Below the pieces are notes generated by a model that was not told the DNA's origin, ran no database searches, and worked only from the letters and a program-made list of their open reading frames with translations. The translations under genes and the position numbers were made by a program. From contig NZ_KE384162.1 of NCBI RefSeq assembly GCF_000424305.1, forward strand, positions 1 through 64,000: DNA of 64,000 bases. The letters are read 5' to 3'. This DNA is from Pseudobutyrivibrio ruminis AD2017. GTDB lineage: Bacteria; Bacillota; Clostridia; Lachnospirales; Lachnospiraceae. Below are positions 8,829 through 17,256 of the stretch, one piece after another (the first letter of the stretch is position 1; each line of letters begins with the position of its first letter).

Positions 8829-9344
8829 ATGGAGAATCGATATTTACGGAAAGATGACAAATTGAATAACTTCATACCGATTCCGCTTTCTTTGCTGGAT
8901 TCAAAACTCAGTAGCACCACATTGCTTGTATATGGCTGTCTCCTTGGACGTGGCATCTTATCCCAGAAGAATGGCTGGTATGACCAGAATGGGGCTATAT
9001 ACGTCCGTTATACGGCGCCTCAGCTTGCCAGGGATTTGGGCAAGGGTAAATCCACAGTAAAGGCTTCTTTAAAGGAATTAGAGACTGCGGGTCTGATAGA
9101 GAGAAGGCGTATGGGACTTACTATGACAAATATTTATATCAAGGTTCCATGCTCATCTGAAAGCGGTCAGTATTCTGACCACGCAGGACAGAAATCTGAC
9201 CTGCCTAAGCCGGAAAACAAGACTTACAGCGGTCAGAATTCAAGCCCATCCGAGGTCAGAAAACCGGACCCAAGTAAATATAACAGAATAAATAATGGAA
9301 CATACCATAAAGAATATATCGTGAGAGAGGGGGAGAGCTTTTGA
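8829..9344 (+). CDS. RepA-N-type replication initiator-like protein
   Basis: This is a 171-residue protein with the N-terminal winged-helix domain of RepA_N initiators. The family pattern is visible as F-IPIPLSLLD, LLVYGCLLGRGILSQKNGW, a Tyr-rich turn, then a second helix-turn-helix ending in an LIERRRMGL wing. The C-terminal 55 residues are polar and probably flexible. A perfect AAAGGAGG lies 8 nt before the ATG at 8829; the preceding TTG is not needed. Such proteins sit in plasmids and integrative elements and bind iterons, consistent with the repeat array upstream. It overlaps the next gene. Confidence 0.8.
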   Translation: MENRYLRKDDKLNNFIPIPLSLLDSKLSSTTLLVYGCLLGRGILSQKNGWYDQNGAIYVRYTAPQLARDLGKGKSTVKASLKELETAGLIERRRMGLTMTNIYIKVPCSSESGQYSDHAGQKSDLPKPENKTYSGQNSSPSEVRKPDPSKYNRINNGTYHKEYIVREGESF

Positions 9345-10147
9345 TGAAGAATCAGGATTTAGAAAATGAAACTTATGTTGGCGAAGATGGATTGCTTTAT
9401 TGCGCTAAGTGCCACACACCTTGCGAAAAGGCTCTCCCACATCCTTTGGAGAAGGGGAAGCTCTGGAGAGTTCATGTAATGTGTCGATGCCAGCGTGAGG
9501 CCTATGAAAAGGAGCAGGCCGAACGTGCTAAGCGTGAGTTTGATGAGATGGTAGAGCGTAACCGTATGGTTTGTTTTCACGAAAAGCAGATGTATGCCAT
9601 GACCTTTGAGTCTGATGATGGCAGTGTGCCGGCCATGAAAAAAGCCAAAGCTTATGTAAACCATTGGGATGAGGTAAAGGCTAAGAACGTCGGCTTATTA
9701 CTCTATGGCGACGTTGGTACAGGTAAAACCTATATAGCGGCGGCAATAGCAAATGCACTTCTTGATCAAGGTAAGAGAGTTTTGATGCGTGACTTTACTG
9801 AGATAAGCAATATCTCTACTTTTGACTCGGATGAATATGTTCGCTCGTTATCTGCTTATGATTTATTGGTTTTGGATGATTTGGGAGCGGAGCGTACCAC
9901 AGAATTTGCGATGCAGAATGTATTTAATGTAGTCAATCGCAGGATGGAGTCCGGAAAGCCACTCATCGTCACGACAAATAAGTCTATGGATGATTTGAAG
10001 AATCCTAAGGAACTTACAGATAAGCGTATTTATGATCGCATCCTTGCCATGTGCACGCCGGTCTTTGTCGGTGGTAATAGCAAGCGAGAAAAGATTGCAT
10101 CCGATCATTATCAGAATTTAAAAGATATTTTTGGAAAGGAGGAATAG
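9344..10147 (+). CDS. DnaC/IstB-type AAA+ helicase loader
   Basis: This 267-residue AAA+ ATPase starts with a Cys-rich N-terminus (CAKC near the start and CRC about 30 residues later) resembling the zinc-binding end of some Firmicute helicase loaders. The ATPase core has Walker A GDVGTGKT (about residue 122), Walker B LLVLDDLGAE, and a sensor I segment PLIVTTNKS. In elements of this type it loads the replicative helicase DnaB onto the origin opened by the initiator. The ATG at 9344 overlaps the stop of the initiator gene. With the previous two genes it forms a replication operon. Confidence 0.85.
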   Translation: MKNQDLENETYVGEDGLLYCAKCHTPCEKALPHPLEKGKLWRVHVMCRCQREAYEKEQAERAKREFDEMVERNRMVCFHEKQMYAMTFESDDGSVPAMKKAKAYVNHWDEVKAKNVGLLLYGDVGTGKTYIAAAIANALLDQGKRVLMRDFTEISNISTFDSDEYVRSLSAYDLLVLDDLGAERTTEFAMQNVFNVVNRRMESGKPLIVTTNKSMDDLKNPKELTDKRIYDRILAMCTPVFVGGNSKREKIASDHYQNLKDIFGKEE

Positions 10148-10150
10148 TTT

Positions 10151-10366
10151 ATGGCTGAATTACAAACTTATAGTGGCGTTCCTCTTTGGAAGAAATATTC
10201 CTTAAACATTCAGGAAGCTGCAGAATACTACGGAATTGGCGAAAAACGACTCAGACAGATTATTTCTGAAAATCGTGACGCAGCATTTGTTCTTGAGGTG
10301 GGAAGTCATACCAGAATTAAGAGGGAATTGTTTGAAAAATACTTGGATGAATCGACTGTGGTTTGA
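10151..10366 (+). CDS. xis: Tn916-type excisionase
   Basis: This is a 71-residue, basic, winged-helix excisionase of the Tn916 Xis family. The N-terminal part SLNIQEAAEYYGIGEKRLRQII is the helix-turn-helix and the C-terminal ...RIKRELFEKYLD is the typical ending. Xis bends the element ends and steers integrase toward excision. It follows the helicase loader by 3 nt with a strong AAAGGAGG site and precedes int, the standard order in this family. Confidence 0.9.
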   Translation: MAELQTYSGVPLWKKYSLNIQEAAEYYGIGEKRLRQIISENRDAAFVLEVGSHTRIKRELFEKYLDESTVV

Positions 10367-10415
10367 GTGAGTTTTGAATGCAATTAGTGATGGTTGAAAA
10401 CTATAACTTATAGAG

Positions 10416-10466
10416 AAAAAGCCGCGTTTATGGTATGATAGGGCATATCGTATCGTGGCTTTTTTC
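10416..10466 (+). terminator. Hairpin between xis and int
   Basis: AAAAAGCCGCG (10416-10426) pairs with CGTGGCTTTTT (10454-10464), one pair being G-T, around a 27-nt loop that can fold further. It ends in a T-run on the plus strand. It would terminate or attenuate read-through from the replication/xis operon into int, and so could set the Int-to-Xis ratio (inference). Confidence 0.65.
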
Positions 10467-10494
10467 AGAAGTTATGTCGTAGAAAGGAGACGTA

Positions 10495-11691
10495 ATGAGT
10501 GAAAAAAGACGAGATAATAAAAATCGCGTACTTCGTAATGGAGAAAGCCAACGAAAAGATGGAAGATATATGTACAAATACAACAATGAAAATGGTGAAG
10601 CAAAGTACTTTTACAGTTGGAGACTGGATAAGAATGACCCGACACCGGTAGGAAAGAAGCGTGAGTTATCTTTACGAGAAAAGATTAGGAAAATGGAAGA
10701 AGATAAGCTTGCAGGACTTCTTCCCGGGGCAAGTAATACAACAGTCCTTGAACTCGTTGAGAAGTATGTTTCTTTGAAAACCGGAGTAAGGCATAATACG
10801 GAAGCAAATTATCGATTTGTAATCAATATTATTAAAAAGGAACCGTTTGGGAAGATGCGTATCGATCGGGTGAAACAATCGGACGCGAAGGCATGGCTTA
10901 TCAAACTCCAAAAGGATGGCCGTGGTTATAGCACTATTCATACGGTGCGTGGTGTTGTAAGACCAGCATTTCAAATGGCGACAGATGATGATTTGATAAG
11001 AAAGAATCCGTTTGAGTTCCAATTAGCAACTGTAGTTGTAAATGATAGTGTTACCAGAGAAGCTATTTCCAGAGCAGATATGCGTAAGTTCCTTAAGTTT
11101 GTTGAAGAGGATAAGCATTTTAGCAGATACTATGAAGGGTTTTATATTCTCTTTCATACGGGACTTAGAATATCTGAGTTTGTTGGACTTACGATAAATG
11201 ATATTGATTTTCGTGAAATGAAGATTCATGTCACACATCAGCTTCAGCGAAAGCGAAATATGGAATATATCATTGAAGATACCAAGACTTCCAGTGGTAC
11301 CAGAGATATTCCGATGACTTCCGAAGTGGCAGAGTGTTTTCGTAGGATTATTGACAAGAGACCGAAAGCAAAAGTTGAGCCGATGATAGATGGCTATAGT
11401 GGTTTTTTGTATCTTGATAAAAATGAAAAGCCTATGGTTGCTCTACATTGGGAGAAATATTTTCAGCACGTTGTAGAGAAGTATAATGGCATTTATAAAA
11501 TTCAGATGCCTAAGATTACACCGCATGTGTGCCGCCATACATTCTGTTCAAACATGGCAAAGTCGGGAATGAATCCGAAAACTCTTCAATACATAATGGG
11601 ACATTCGGATATAGGAGTTACGTTAAATACATATACGCATTTAACGTTTGACGATGCAAAGGAAGAGATGGAAAGATTAGCAAAGGCATAA
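10495..11691 (+). CDS. int: Tn916-family tyrosine integrase
   Basis: This is a 398-residue tyrosine recombinase of normal length. The N-terminal 70 residues are the arm-binding domain of Tn916-like integrases, followed by a SAM-like core-binding domain (about 80-165) and the catalytic domain. The catalytic set is complete: Arg225, Lys264, His344, Arg347, His370 and nucleophile Tyr380. AAAGGAG precedes the ATG. It sits 187 bp from the right core repeat with three TTTACAAC boxes between, which places its att site at the phosphatase gene. Tn916 itself prefers AT-rich, loosely defined targets; here the gene-specific position suggests a more selective integrase (inference). Confidence 0.95.
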   Translation: MSEKRRDNKNRVLRNGESQRKDGRYMYKYNNENGEAKYFYSWRLDKNDPTPVGKKRELSLREKIRKMEEDKLAGLLPGASNTTVLELVEKYVSLKTGVRHNTEANYRFVINIIKKEPFGKMRIDRVKQSDAKAWLIKLQKDGRGYSTIHTVRGVVRPAFQMATDDDLIRKNPFEFQLATVVVNDSVTREAISRADMRKFLKFVEEDKHFSRYYEGFYILFHTGLRISEFVGLTINDIDFREMKIHVTHQLQRKRNMEYIIEDTKTSSGTRDIPMTSEVAECFRRIIDKRPKAKVEPMIDGYSGFLYLDKNEKPMVALHWEKYFQHVVEKYNGIYKIQMPKITPHVCRHTFCSNMAKSGMNPKTLQYIMGHSDIGVTLNTYTHLTFDDAKEEMERLAKA

Positions 11692-11717
11692 TAATAGCGA
11701 GTTGTAAGAAACTCAGA

Positions 11718-11758
11718 TTTACAACTATTTTTACAACTTTTGATGGCAATTTTACAAC
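11718..11758 (+). repeat. TTTACAAC boxes, candidate right Int arm sites
   Basis: Three TTTACAAC octamers (11718-11725, 11730-11737, 11751-11758), 12 and 21 bp apart, lie between int and the right core. The spacing is close to one and two helical turns. Two identical boxes lie at the left end of the element. Confidence 0.55.
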
Positions 11759-11856
11759 AAATTATGCAAAGATATGCCATAAAACGGCAGGAAAGAATCT
11801 GTCACTGAATTGCCTTAAAGCCTGTAAAATAGCGAAAATATAAGGAATTAAAGACT

Positions 11857-12309
11857 ATGATAAATATACTTTTCATCTGCCATGGCTCAATCTGTCGCTC
11901 ACCAATGGCTAAATATGTAATGCAGGATATGGTAGATAAAAGAGGCATAGCTAAGGAGTTTTTTATCGATTGCGCTGCTATGACCTATGAGGAGATTGGA
12001 AATCCGGTTTATCCACCTGTTAGACAGCTTTTAAATGACAAAGGAATAGATTGCAGTGGCTATGGTGCACGCCATATCAGAAAAGATGAATATAGAGATT
12101 TTGACTATATCATAGGTATGGATGCAGAAAACATGCGTGACCTTCATTATGAATTTGGTGAGGATAGGGATAATAAGATATACAGGCTGTTAGATTTCAC
12201 TGATAGACCACGTGATATAGACGACCCTTGGTACACTAGAAAGTTTGATGTATGTTATGAGGATGTATTAAGAGGCTGTGAAGGCCTTCTAAAGGAATTA
12301 GGATACTAA
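11857..12309 (+). CDS. Low-molecular-weight protein tyrosine phosphatase (chimeric 5' end)
   Basis: This is a 150-residue cytoplasmic phosphatase with the P-loop C8-HGSIC-R14 followed by SPMAKYV, and the acid-loop DDPWY near residue 122. It hydrolyses phosphotyrosine or similar phosphomonoesters. The body from Gly10 on appears to be the host gene. The first ten codons, upstream of the TGCCATGGCT core at 11878, appear to come from the element, because a second, different set of ten codons ends in the same core at 2388. The element thus supplies a new start, and the enzyme should still be made. An AAGGA site lies 10 nt before the ATG. Confidence 0.92.
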   Translation: MINILFICHGSICRSPMAKYVMQDMVDKRGIAKEFFIDCAAMTYEEIGNPVYPPVRQLLNDKGIDCSGYGARHIRKDEYRDFDYIIGMDAENMRDLHYEFGEDRDNKIYRLLDFTDRPRDIDDPWYTRKFDVCYEDVLRGCEGLLKELGY

Positions 12310-12322
12310 TAGAGATGTAATA

Positions 12323-12369
12323 AAGCTCCTAAATGCCAATTGTTATTGGTGTTTAGGAGCTTATTTTTT
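12323..12369. terminator. Bidirectional terminator
   Basis: Arms 12323-12340 and 12345-12362 pair at 16 of 18 positions around a TGTT loop, with a T-run on the plus side and an A-run on the other. It lies between the convergent phosphatase and EAL genes and overlaps the EAL stop codon. Confidence 0.8.
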
Positions 12370-14250
12370 GTATTTTGCTATGAATTCATCAACTGGTAGA
12401 GGAGGGGAGAAGTACATTCCCTGCAGGTAGTTGCATCCAATCTCTTCCATGGTAGCTGCCATTTCTTTTGTTTCAATACCTTCGGCGGTGATAGTGTAAC
12501 CTGACTGCCTAAAGGTTTTAACTAATGTAGGAAGAATGATATCTGGCTGCTTACAATAATCCCAAATCAGACTCATATCAATTTTGACATTGTGGAATGG
12601 GAAATGCTTTAATCTGCTTGCATTTGAATAGCCAGTTCCATAATCATCAAGTGATAATTCAAAGCCCTTTAGCTTAATCTTATCTAGTTGGTCCTTCATT
12701 ATTATTTCATCTGTGATGGAAGCTTCTGTGATTTCCAAATGTATTTTCTCAGGTGAAATATTGTATTCATTTATTAGTTTTTCAAAGGATTCGGCCAAAT
12801 CCTTTTTCATGAACTGGGCAGTTGATAGATTTACATTAATCCATTTAAGACCAAGGGCATCTAGGTCATTATCTCTTATAAAGATACAGGTTTTTTCAAA
12901 TACCTGGGCACCTAGATTATAGATTCGACCATTGCTTTCAGCGATTGGAATGAATTTATCAGGAGGTATTAATTCTCCGGAATCATTAAAAATTCTACAA
13001 AGGCTTTCTGCCCCAACTAGCTCATGAGTATTAGCATCCACAATAGGCTGTAAGAATATTGCAACGCTATGGTCTTCAGTGGCTCTTTCTAATGCCTTCT
13101 TTATAAGGATATTTTTGTGATTTTCTATGAATGAGCGGTCATCAATATCTAATATAGTTCGGTTGTTATTACTGCTGGCTTTTTCTAACGTACTGCTTAT
13201 AACATTAAGAATGCTGTCTGAAGAATACCCCTTATAATCACATATGATTCTAGCGAAGCTGATATTAAGGTACAATTCTACATCATCAGAAATAAAAGGA
13301 CGCTTAAATCGTTCTATTAGAGTTTCTATAATGCTATCAACCTCTGGTTTATTGTCTACTACAAAAACAAATCTTCCGGAACGGCAGTAGAACATCAGCA
13401 TATTGCCAAATTTCCATCGCAAGTAATTTCCAATCAAGCCTAAACCGGCATCCATCTGTTTGTTACCATATATTTCACTTGTTTCTGTGTAATGGTCTAT
13501 TACAAAAGCAAATATGTAATGTCGCTTAAAGTAGTTTTCATCTAGATATAATCGAATTCCATCGCGGTTGAACAGGCGTGTTTGTCTATCAATATAAAAG
13601 TCTGGATTCATGAAAATAATATTAATGGTCAGTATTGCCATTATGCAGAAGGTATCCATTAACAAATACTTAGGCAATATTACTCTTAAGGTGAGTCCAA
13701 TCAAAAGGATATTAAGATAAACCAAAGCACCATAGAATTCTCTGCGTCTTTTAAAAAACTTTCGTAAAGATAATACCATCACTATAGAGAACAGAATGTA
13801 ATATAGGAAGGTAAAAGTTATTAAATGATAAGCATAACTTCTTACATATCCATGGTCATCTACTGTAAATATTGCTTTTAACCAAGGAGTTGCTAGAACA
13901 ATTCCCTCGGTGAAAATAAGTGGAATATTGCAAGCGATTGTTCTCACAAGATTTGCTTTAAGGTCAAGCTCTAAAATATTGCAGGTGAAAACAAAGAAGA
14001 AAAATCCTCTTAGTAAAAAGAAGACAAAGAATACCATATTAGAAATGTAGACAGCGGATATAGGTAAATCAGAATAATTTTCACAGGCCCAACTACTTAT
14101 GATATCAGAGGAAATAACAACAGTCTCAATTAGCAATAAAATCACAAAGGTCCTATTAATCTTAATAGGCAGTCTTTGCAAGGCAAAATAATTGAGTAGA
14201 AGTATTCCTAATATTAAAAGGCTAGGTATAGCAAAACTGTAGTCCCACAT
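12361..14250 (-). CDS. Membrane c-di-GMP phosphodiesterase, degenerate GGDEF plus EAL
   Basis: This 629-residue protein has about seven N-terminal transmembrane segments (to about residue 215), a GGDEF-like domain (about 225-370) and a C-terminal EAL domain (about 385-629). The GGDEF signature is replaced by SGRFV, so cyclase activity is unlikely. The EAL domain keeps its catalytic set: ESL, NVNLS, EITEAS, DDYGTGYS, KIDMS, AEGIE and QG. It should cleave c-di-GMP under control of the membrane sensor. I chose the second ATG (14250), because a GGAG lies 7 nt upstream; an ATG 21 nt earlier directly abuts its only purine run. Confidence 0.9.
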   Translation of the reverse strand: MWDYSFAIPSLLILGILLLNYFALQRLPIKINRTFVILLLIETVVISSDIISSWACENYSDLPISAVYISNMVFFVFFLLRGFFFFVFTCNILELDLKANLVRTIACNIPLIFTEGIVLATPWLKAIFTVDDHGYVRSYAYHLITFTFLYYILFSIVMVLSLRKFFKRRREFYGALVYLNILLIGLTLRVILPKYLLMDTFCIMAILTINIIFMNPDFYIDRQTRLFNRDGIRLYLDENYFKRHYIFAFVIDHYTETSEIYGNKQMDAGLGLIGNYLRWKFGNMLMFYCRSGRFVFVVDNKPEVDSIIETLIERFKRPFISDDVELYLNISFARIICDYKGYSSDSILNVISSTLEKASSNNNRTILDIDDRSFIENHKNILIKKALERATEDHSVAIFLQPIVDANTHELVGAESLCRIFNDSGELIPPDKFIPIAESNGRIYNLGAQVFEKTCIFIRDNDLDALGLKWINVNLSTAQFMKKDLAESFEKLINEYNISPEKIHLEITEASITDEIIMKDQLDKIKLKGFELSLDDYGTGYSNASRLKHFPFHNVKIDMSLIWDYCKQPDIILPTLVKTFRQSGYTITAEGIETKEMAATMEEIGCNYLQGMYFSPPLPVDEFIAKYKK

Positions 14251-14413
14251 ACATAATCTCCAAAATAACATCTCCCATATTCAATTATATTGCGCTTAAG
14301 GAATTATCTCCAATGAACAATTTGTGTCTTATAAAATATGGGTGTTATCTTTTGAAAATTTTTGTTAGAATAAGCAAGTTGCTGAATAAATTTAAGAAAT
14401 GGATTAATAGATT

Positions 14414-15979
14414 ATGAGTATTTTAAACGTAGAGCATTTATCACATGGATTTGGAGATAGAGCTATATTTGAGGATGTTTCCTTTAGATTGCTTAAGGGC
14501 GAGCATATCGGACTTGTTGGAGCAAACGGTGAAGGAAAATCTACCTTTATGAATATCATTACAGGAAAGCTTCAGCCAGACGAAGGCAAGATTGAGTGGT
14601 CAAAAAAGGTTCGTGTAGGATACCTTGACCAGCACACCGTGCTTGAAAAGGGTATGACTATCGGTGATGTACTTCGTTCAGCCTTTGATTTTCTATATGA
14701 GATGGAGGCGGAAATGAATGATATCTACGCTAGTCTTGGTGATATCACAGATGATAATGAAATGAACAAGCGCATGGAGGAGGCCGGCACTATTGGAGAT
14801 CTTCTTACAATGCATGATTTTTATATGATAGATTCAAAGGTTGAGGAAGTAGCCAGAGCTTTAGGTGTACTTGATTTAGGTTTAGACAGAGATGTCACAG
14901 AGCTTTCCGGTGGACAGCGTACCAAGGTGTTGATGGCAAAGCTTTTATTAGAAAAGCCTGATATCCTTCTTTTGGACGAGCCTACCAACTATTTGGATGT
15001 GGAGCATATTGAATGGCTTAAGAGATATTTGAATGATTACGAGAACGCCTTTATCCTTATTTCTCATGATGTGCCATTTTTGAATTCAGTTATCAATCTG
15101 ATTTATCACATGGACAACAAGAAGCTGGAAAGATATGTTGGAGACTACGATAAGTTCCAGGAAGTGTATGCGATGAAGCAGGCTCAGCTGGAAGCTGCTT
15201 ATAATAAACAGCAAAAGGAAATAGCTCAGCTTAAGGATTTCGTTGCAAGAAACAAAGCGAACGTGGCTACTCGTAACATGGCTATGTCTCGTCAGAAGAA
15301 GCTTGATAAGATGGATAAGATTGAGCTTGCTGCAGAAAAGCCAAAGCCAGAGTTTTACTTTAAAGAGGCAAGAACTCCTAGCCGAGTTATTTTCTCAACA
15401 AAGGATTTGGTAATTGGTTATGATAAAAACGAGCCATTGTCAAAGCCGCTTAATCTTGAAATGGAAAGAAAGCAGAAGATTGTTCTTACAGGAGCAAACG
15501 GTATTGGAAAGACTACTCTTTTAAAGAGTATTTTAGGATTGATTCCACCTATTTCTGGAACAGTTTATCAGGGAGAGTTCCTTGAAATCGGATACTTCGA
15601 GCAGGAGATGGACCAGCATATTTCCACAACCTGTATAGAGGAAATATGGAACGAATTTCCTTCTTATAACCAAAGCGAGGTTCGTGCCTCCCTTGCAAAG
15701 TGCGGTCTTACTACAAAGCACATCGAAAGCTTATGCCGTGTACTTTCCGGTGGTGAACAGGCTAAGGTTCGCTTATGTAAGCTATTAAACAGGGAGACTA
15801 ATTTACTTCTTCTTGACGAGCCTACCAACCATTTAGATGTAGATGCCAAGGACGAGCTAAAGCGTGCCCTTAAGGAATACAACGGTTCAATTCTTATGGT
15901 TTGCCATGAGCCAGAGTTTTATGAGGGCTTGGCAACAGACGTGTGGGATGTAAGTCAGTGGACTACAAAAGTACTATAA
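14414..15979 (+). CDS. ABC-F family ATPase
   Basis: This is a 521-residue soluble protein with two ABC ATPase domains and no membrane segment. Walker A sites are GANGEGKST and GANGIGKTT; signatures LSGGQ and LSGGE; Walker B/D-loops LLLDEPTNYLD and LLLDEPTNHLD. A charged helical linker (about 245-305) corresponds to the P-site tRNA-interaction motif. ABC-F proteins act on the ribosome as translation factors or antibiotic-protection proteins; which of these this one is cannot be read from sequence. It is probably monocistronic. Confidence 0.93.
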   Translation: MSILNVEHLSHGFGDRAIFEDVSFRLLKGEHIGLVGANGEGKSTFMNIITGKLQPDEGKIEWSKKVRVGYLDQHTVLEKGMTIGDVLRSAFDFLYEMEAEMNDIYASLGDITDDNEMNKRMEEAGTIGDLLTMHDFYMIDSKVEEVARALGVLDLGLDRDVTELSGGQRTKVLMAKLLLEKPDILLLDEPTNYLDVEHIEWLKRYLNDYENAFILISHDVPFLNSVINLIYHMDNKKLERYVGDYDKFQEVYAMKQAQLEAAYNKQQKEIAQLKDFVARNKANVATRNMAMSRQKKLDKMDKIELAAEKPKPEFYFKEARTPSRVIFSTKDLVIGYDKNEPLSKPLNLEMERKQKIVLTGANGIGKTTLLKSILGLIPPISGTVYQGEFLEIGYFEQEMDQHISTTCIEEIWNEFPSYNQSEVRASLAKCGLTTKHIESLCRVLSGGEQAKVRLCKLLNRETNLLLLDEPTNHLDVDAKDELKRALKEYNGSILMVCHEPEFYEGLATDVWDVSQWTTKVL

Positions 15980-16107
15980 ATTTGCATTAAAAGATAAATT
16001 TGATTGCACACAATTTATATACTATTAATGTAGCACTTTTTACAATAGTGTGTTAAAATTAACTGTTGTTTAGATAATAAATATTTCTTTGGAAGGAAGG
16101 TTACATT

Positions 16108-17244
16108 ATGACAAAGATTGATATAATTTCAGGTTTTTTAGGCGCAGGTAAGACTACATACATCAAGAAGATGCTTGAAGAAGCATACAAGGGTGAGAAG
16201 GTAGTTCTTATTGAAAACGAATTTGGTGAAGTAGGTATCGATGGCGGTTTCCTTAAGGACGCTGGTATCACTATTTCAGAAATGAACTCAGGCTGCATTT
16301 GCTGTTCACTTGTTGGAGATTTCGACAAGAATCTTCACGAGGTACTTGAGAAGTTCAGCCCAGACAGAATCCTTATCGAGCCATCAGGTGTTGGTAAGCT
16401 TTCAGATGTTATGACATCTGTTATCAAGCTTGAGGAATCTGCTGATGTTAAGCTTACAGGTCTTGTTACAGTTGTAAATGCACTTAAGGCTTCTAAGCAG
16501 ATGAAGGCCTTTGGTGAGTTCTTCAACAACCAGATTGAATTTGCTACAACAGTAGTATTATCACGTTCACAGACAGCTACTGAGGATCAGCTTGAGTTCT
16601 GCGTTAAGCAGATTCAGAAGCTTAATCCAAAGGCTGCTATTATTACAACACCTTGGGATGAAATCACAGGTGAGAAGCTTCTTTCTGTAATGGAAGGACA
16701 GGATAACCTTGCTTCAGATATGAAGCGCCTTGCTGAGGAAGCTCACGAGCATGAAGAAGAGGAACATGAGCATGAGCATCATCATGATCATGACCACGAG
16801 GAGCATGAGCACGAGCATCACCACGACCACGATCATGAGGAGCACGAGCATCATCATGACCATGACCACGAAGAGCATGACCATGAACATCATCATGAAC
16901 ATGGCGAGAATTGCACATGCGGTTGTCATGATCACGACCATGAGCATCATCATCACCATCATGCAGATGATGTATTTACTACATGGGGTAAGGAGACACC
17001 TCACAAGTTCGAGAAGTCTACTATCGAAAATGCTATGAAGGCATTTGCCAACACAAACGATTATGGAACAATCATCCGTTCAAAGGGTATGGTTGAGGAT
17101 GTTAATGGCGGATGGATTTACTTCGACTTCGTTGACGGTGAGTACGAGCTTAGAACAGGTGAGCCTGATTACACAGGACGTCTTGTAGTTATTGGTGCTG
17201 ATATTGACGAGCACAAGATTGAAGAGATTTTTGGCTTAGAGTAA
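16108..17244 (+). CDS. G3E (CobW/ZNG-type) metal GTPase with His-rich insert
   Basis: This 378-residue P-loop GTPase starts with Walker A GFLGAGKTT (9-17), has the ENEFGEVGID switch region and the G3E metal motif C63-I-C65-C66. A His/Asp/Glu-rich stretch of about 75 residues (211-285) made of degenerate HDHDHEEHEHEH-like repeats precedes a C-terminal CobW_C-like domain. G3E proteins insert or deliver metal ions (zinc, nickel, cobalt) to client proteins; the His-rich insert is probably a metal store. GGAAGGAAGG precedes the ATG. The next gene, 12 nt downstream, is a second, divergent G3E GTPase, so the two probably form a metal-handling operon. Confidence 0.9.
   Translation: MTKIDIISGFLGAGKTTYIKKMLEEAYKGEKVVLIENEFGEVGIDGGFLKDAGITISEMNSGCICCSLVGDFDKNLHEVLEKFSPDRILIEPSGVGKLSDVMTSVIKLEESADVKLTGLVTVVNALKASKQMKAFGEFFNNQIEFATTVVLSRSQTATEDQLEFCVKQIQKLNPKAAIITTPWDEITGEKLLSVMEGQDNLASDMKRLAEEAHEHEEEEHEHEHHHDHDHEEHEHEHHHDHDHEEHEHHHDHDHEEHDHEHHHEHGENCTCGCHDHDHEHHHHHHADDVFTTWGKETPHKFEKSTIENAMKAFANTNDYGTIIRSKGMVEDVNGGWIYFDFVDGEYELRTGEPDYTGRLVVIGADIDEHKIEEIFGLE
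16740..16966 (+). repeat. Degenerate tandem repeats coding for the His-rich insert
   Basis: CAT/CAC, GAT/GAC and GAG codons alternate in imperfect units of about 36-45 nt such as GAGCATGAGCACGAGCATC. The repeats also create long false frames on both strands. Such repeats vary in copy number easily. Confidence 0.7.
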
Positions 17245-17256
17245 TAGAGGTTTTAT

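Larger units (their letters stand above)
2379..11887. mobile_element. 9.5-kb integrative element inserted in a phosphatase gene
   Basis: The element is bounded by TGCCATGGCT direct repeats (2379-2388, 11878-11887), which I take as attL and attR cores. The right end has the classical order replication genes, Tn916-type xis, int, att. TTTACAAC boxes flank both ends in the same orientation: 2451 and 2462 on the left, and 11718, 11730 and 11751 on the right. These are candidate Int arm sites. Cargo includes a TfoX-like protein, a LysR/YeiH pair and gene remnants. No relaxase or conjugation gene is visible, so it is probably an IME-like or decayed element rather than a self-transmissible ICE. The boundary assignment is inferred from the split gene. 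Confidence 0.72.

Noticed and set aside
2379-11887. tRNA gene as integration site of the element
   Set aside because: No tRNA-like cloverleaf sequence is present at either junction; the shared core lies in the phosphatase gene instead.
16664-17038. Several His/Met/Val-rich frames on both strands over the CobW gene
   Set aside because: They are artefacts of the degenerate CAT/GAC/GAG repeat encoding the His-rich insert.
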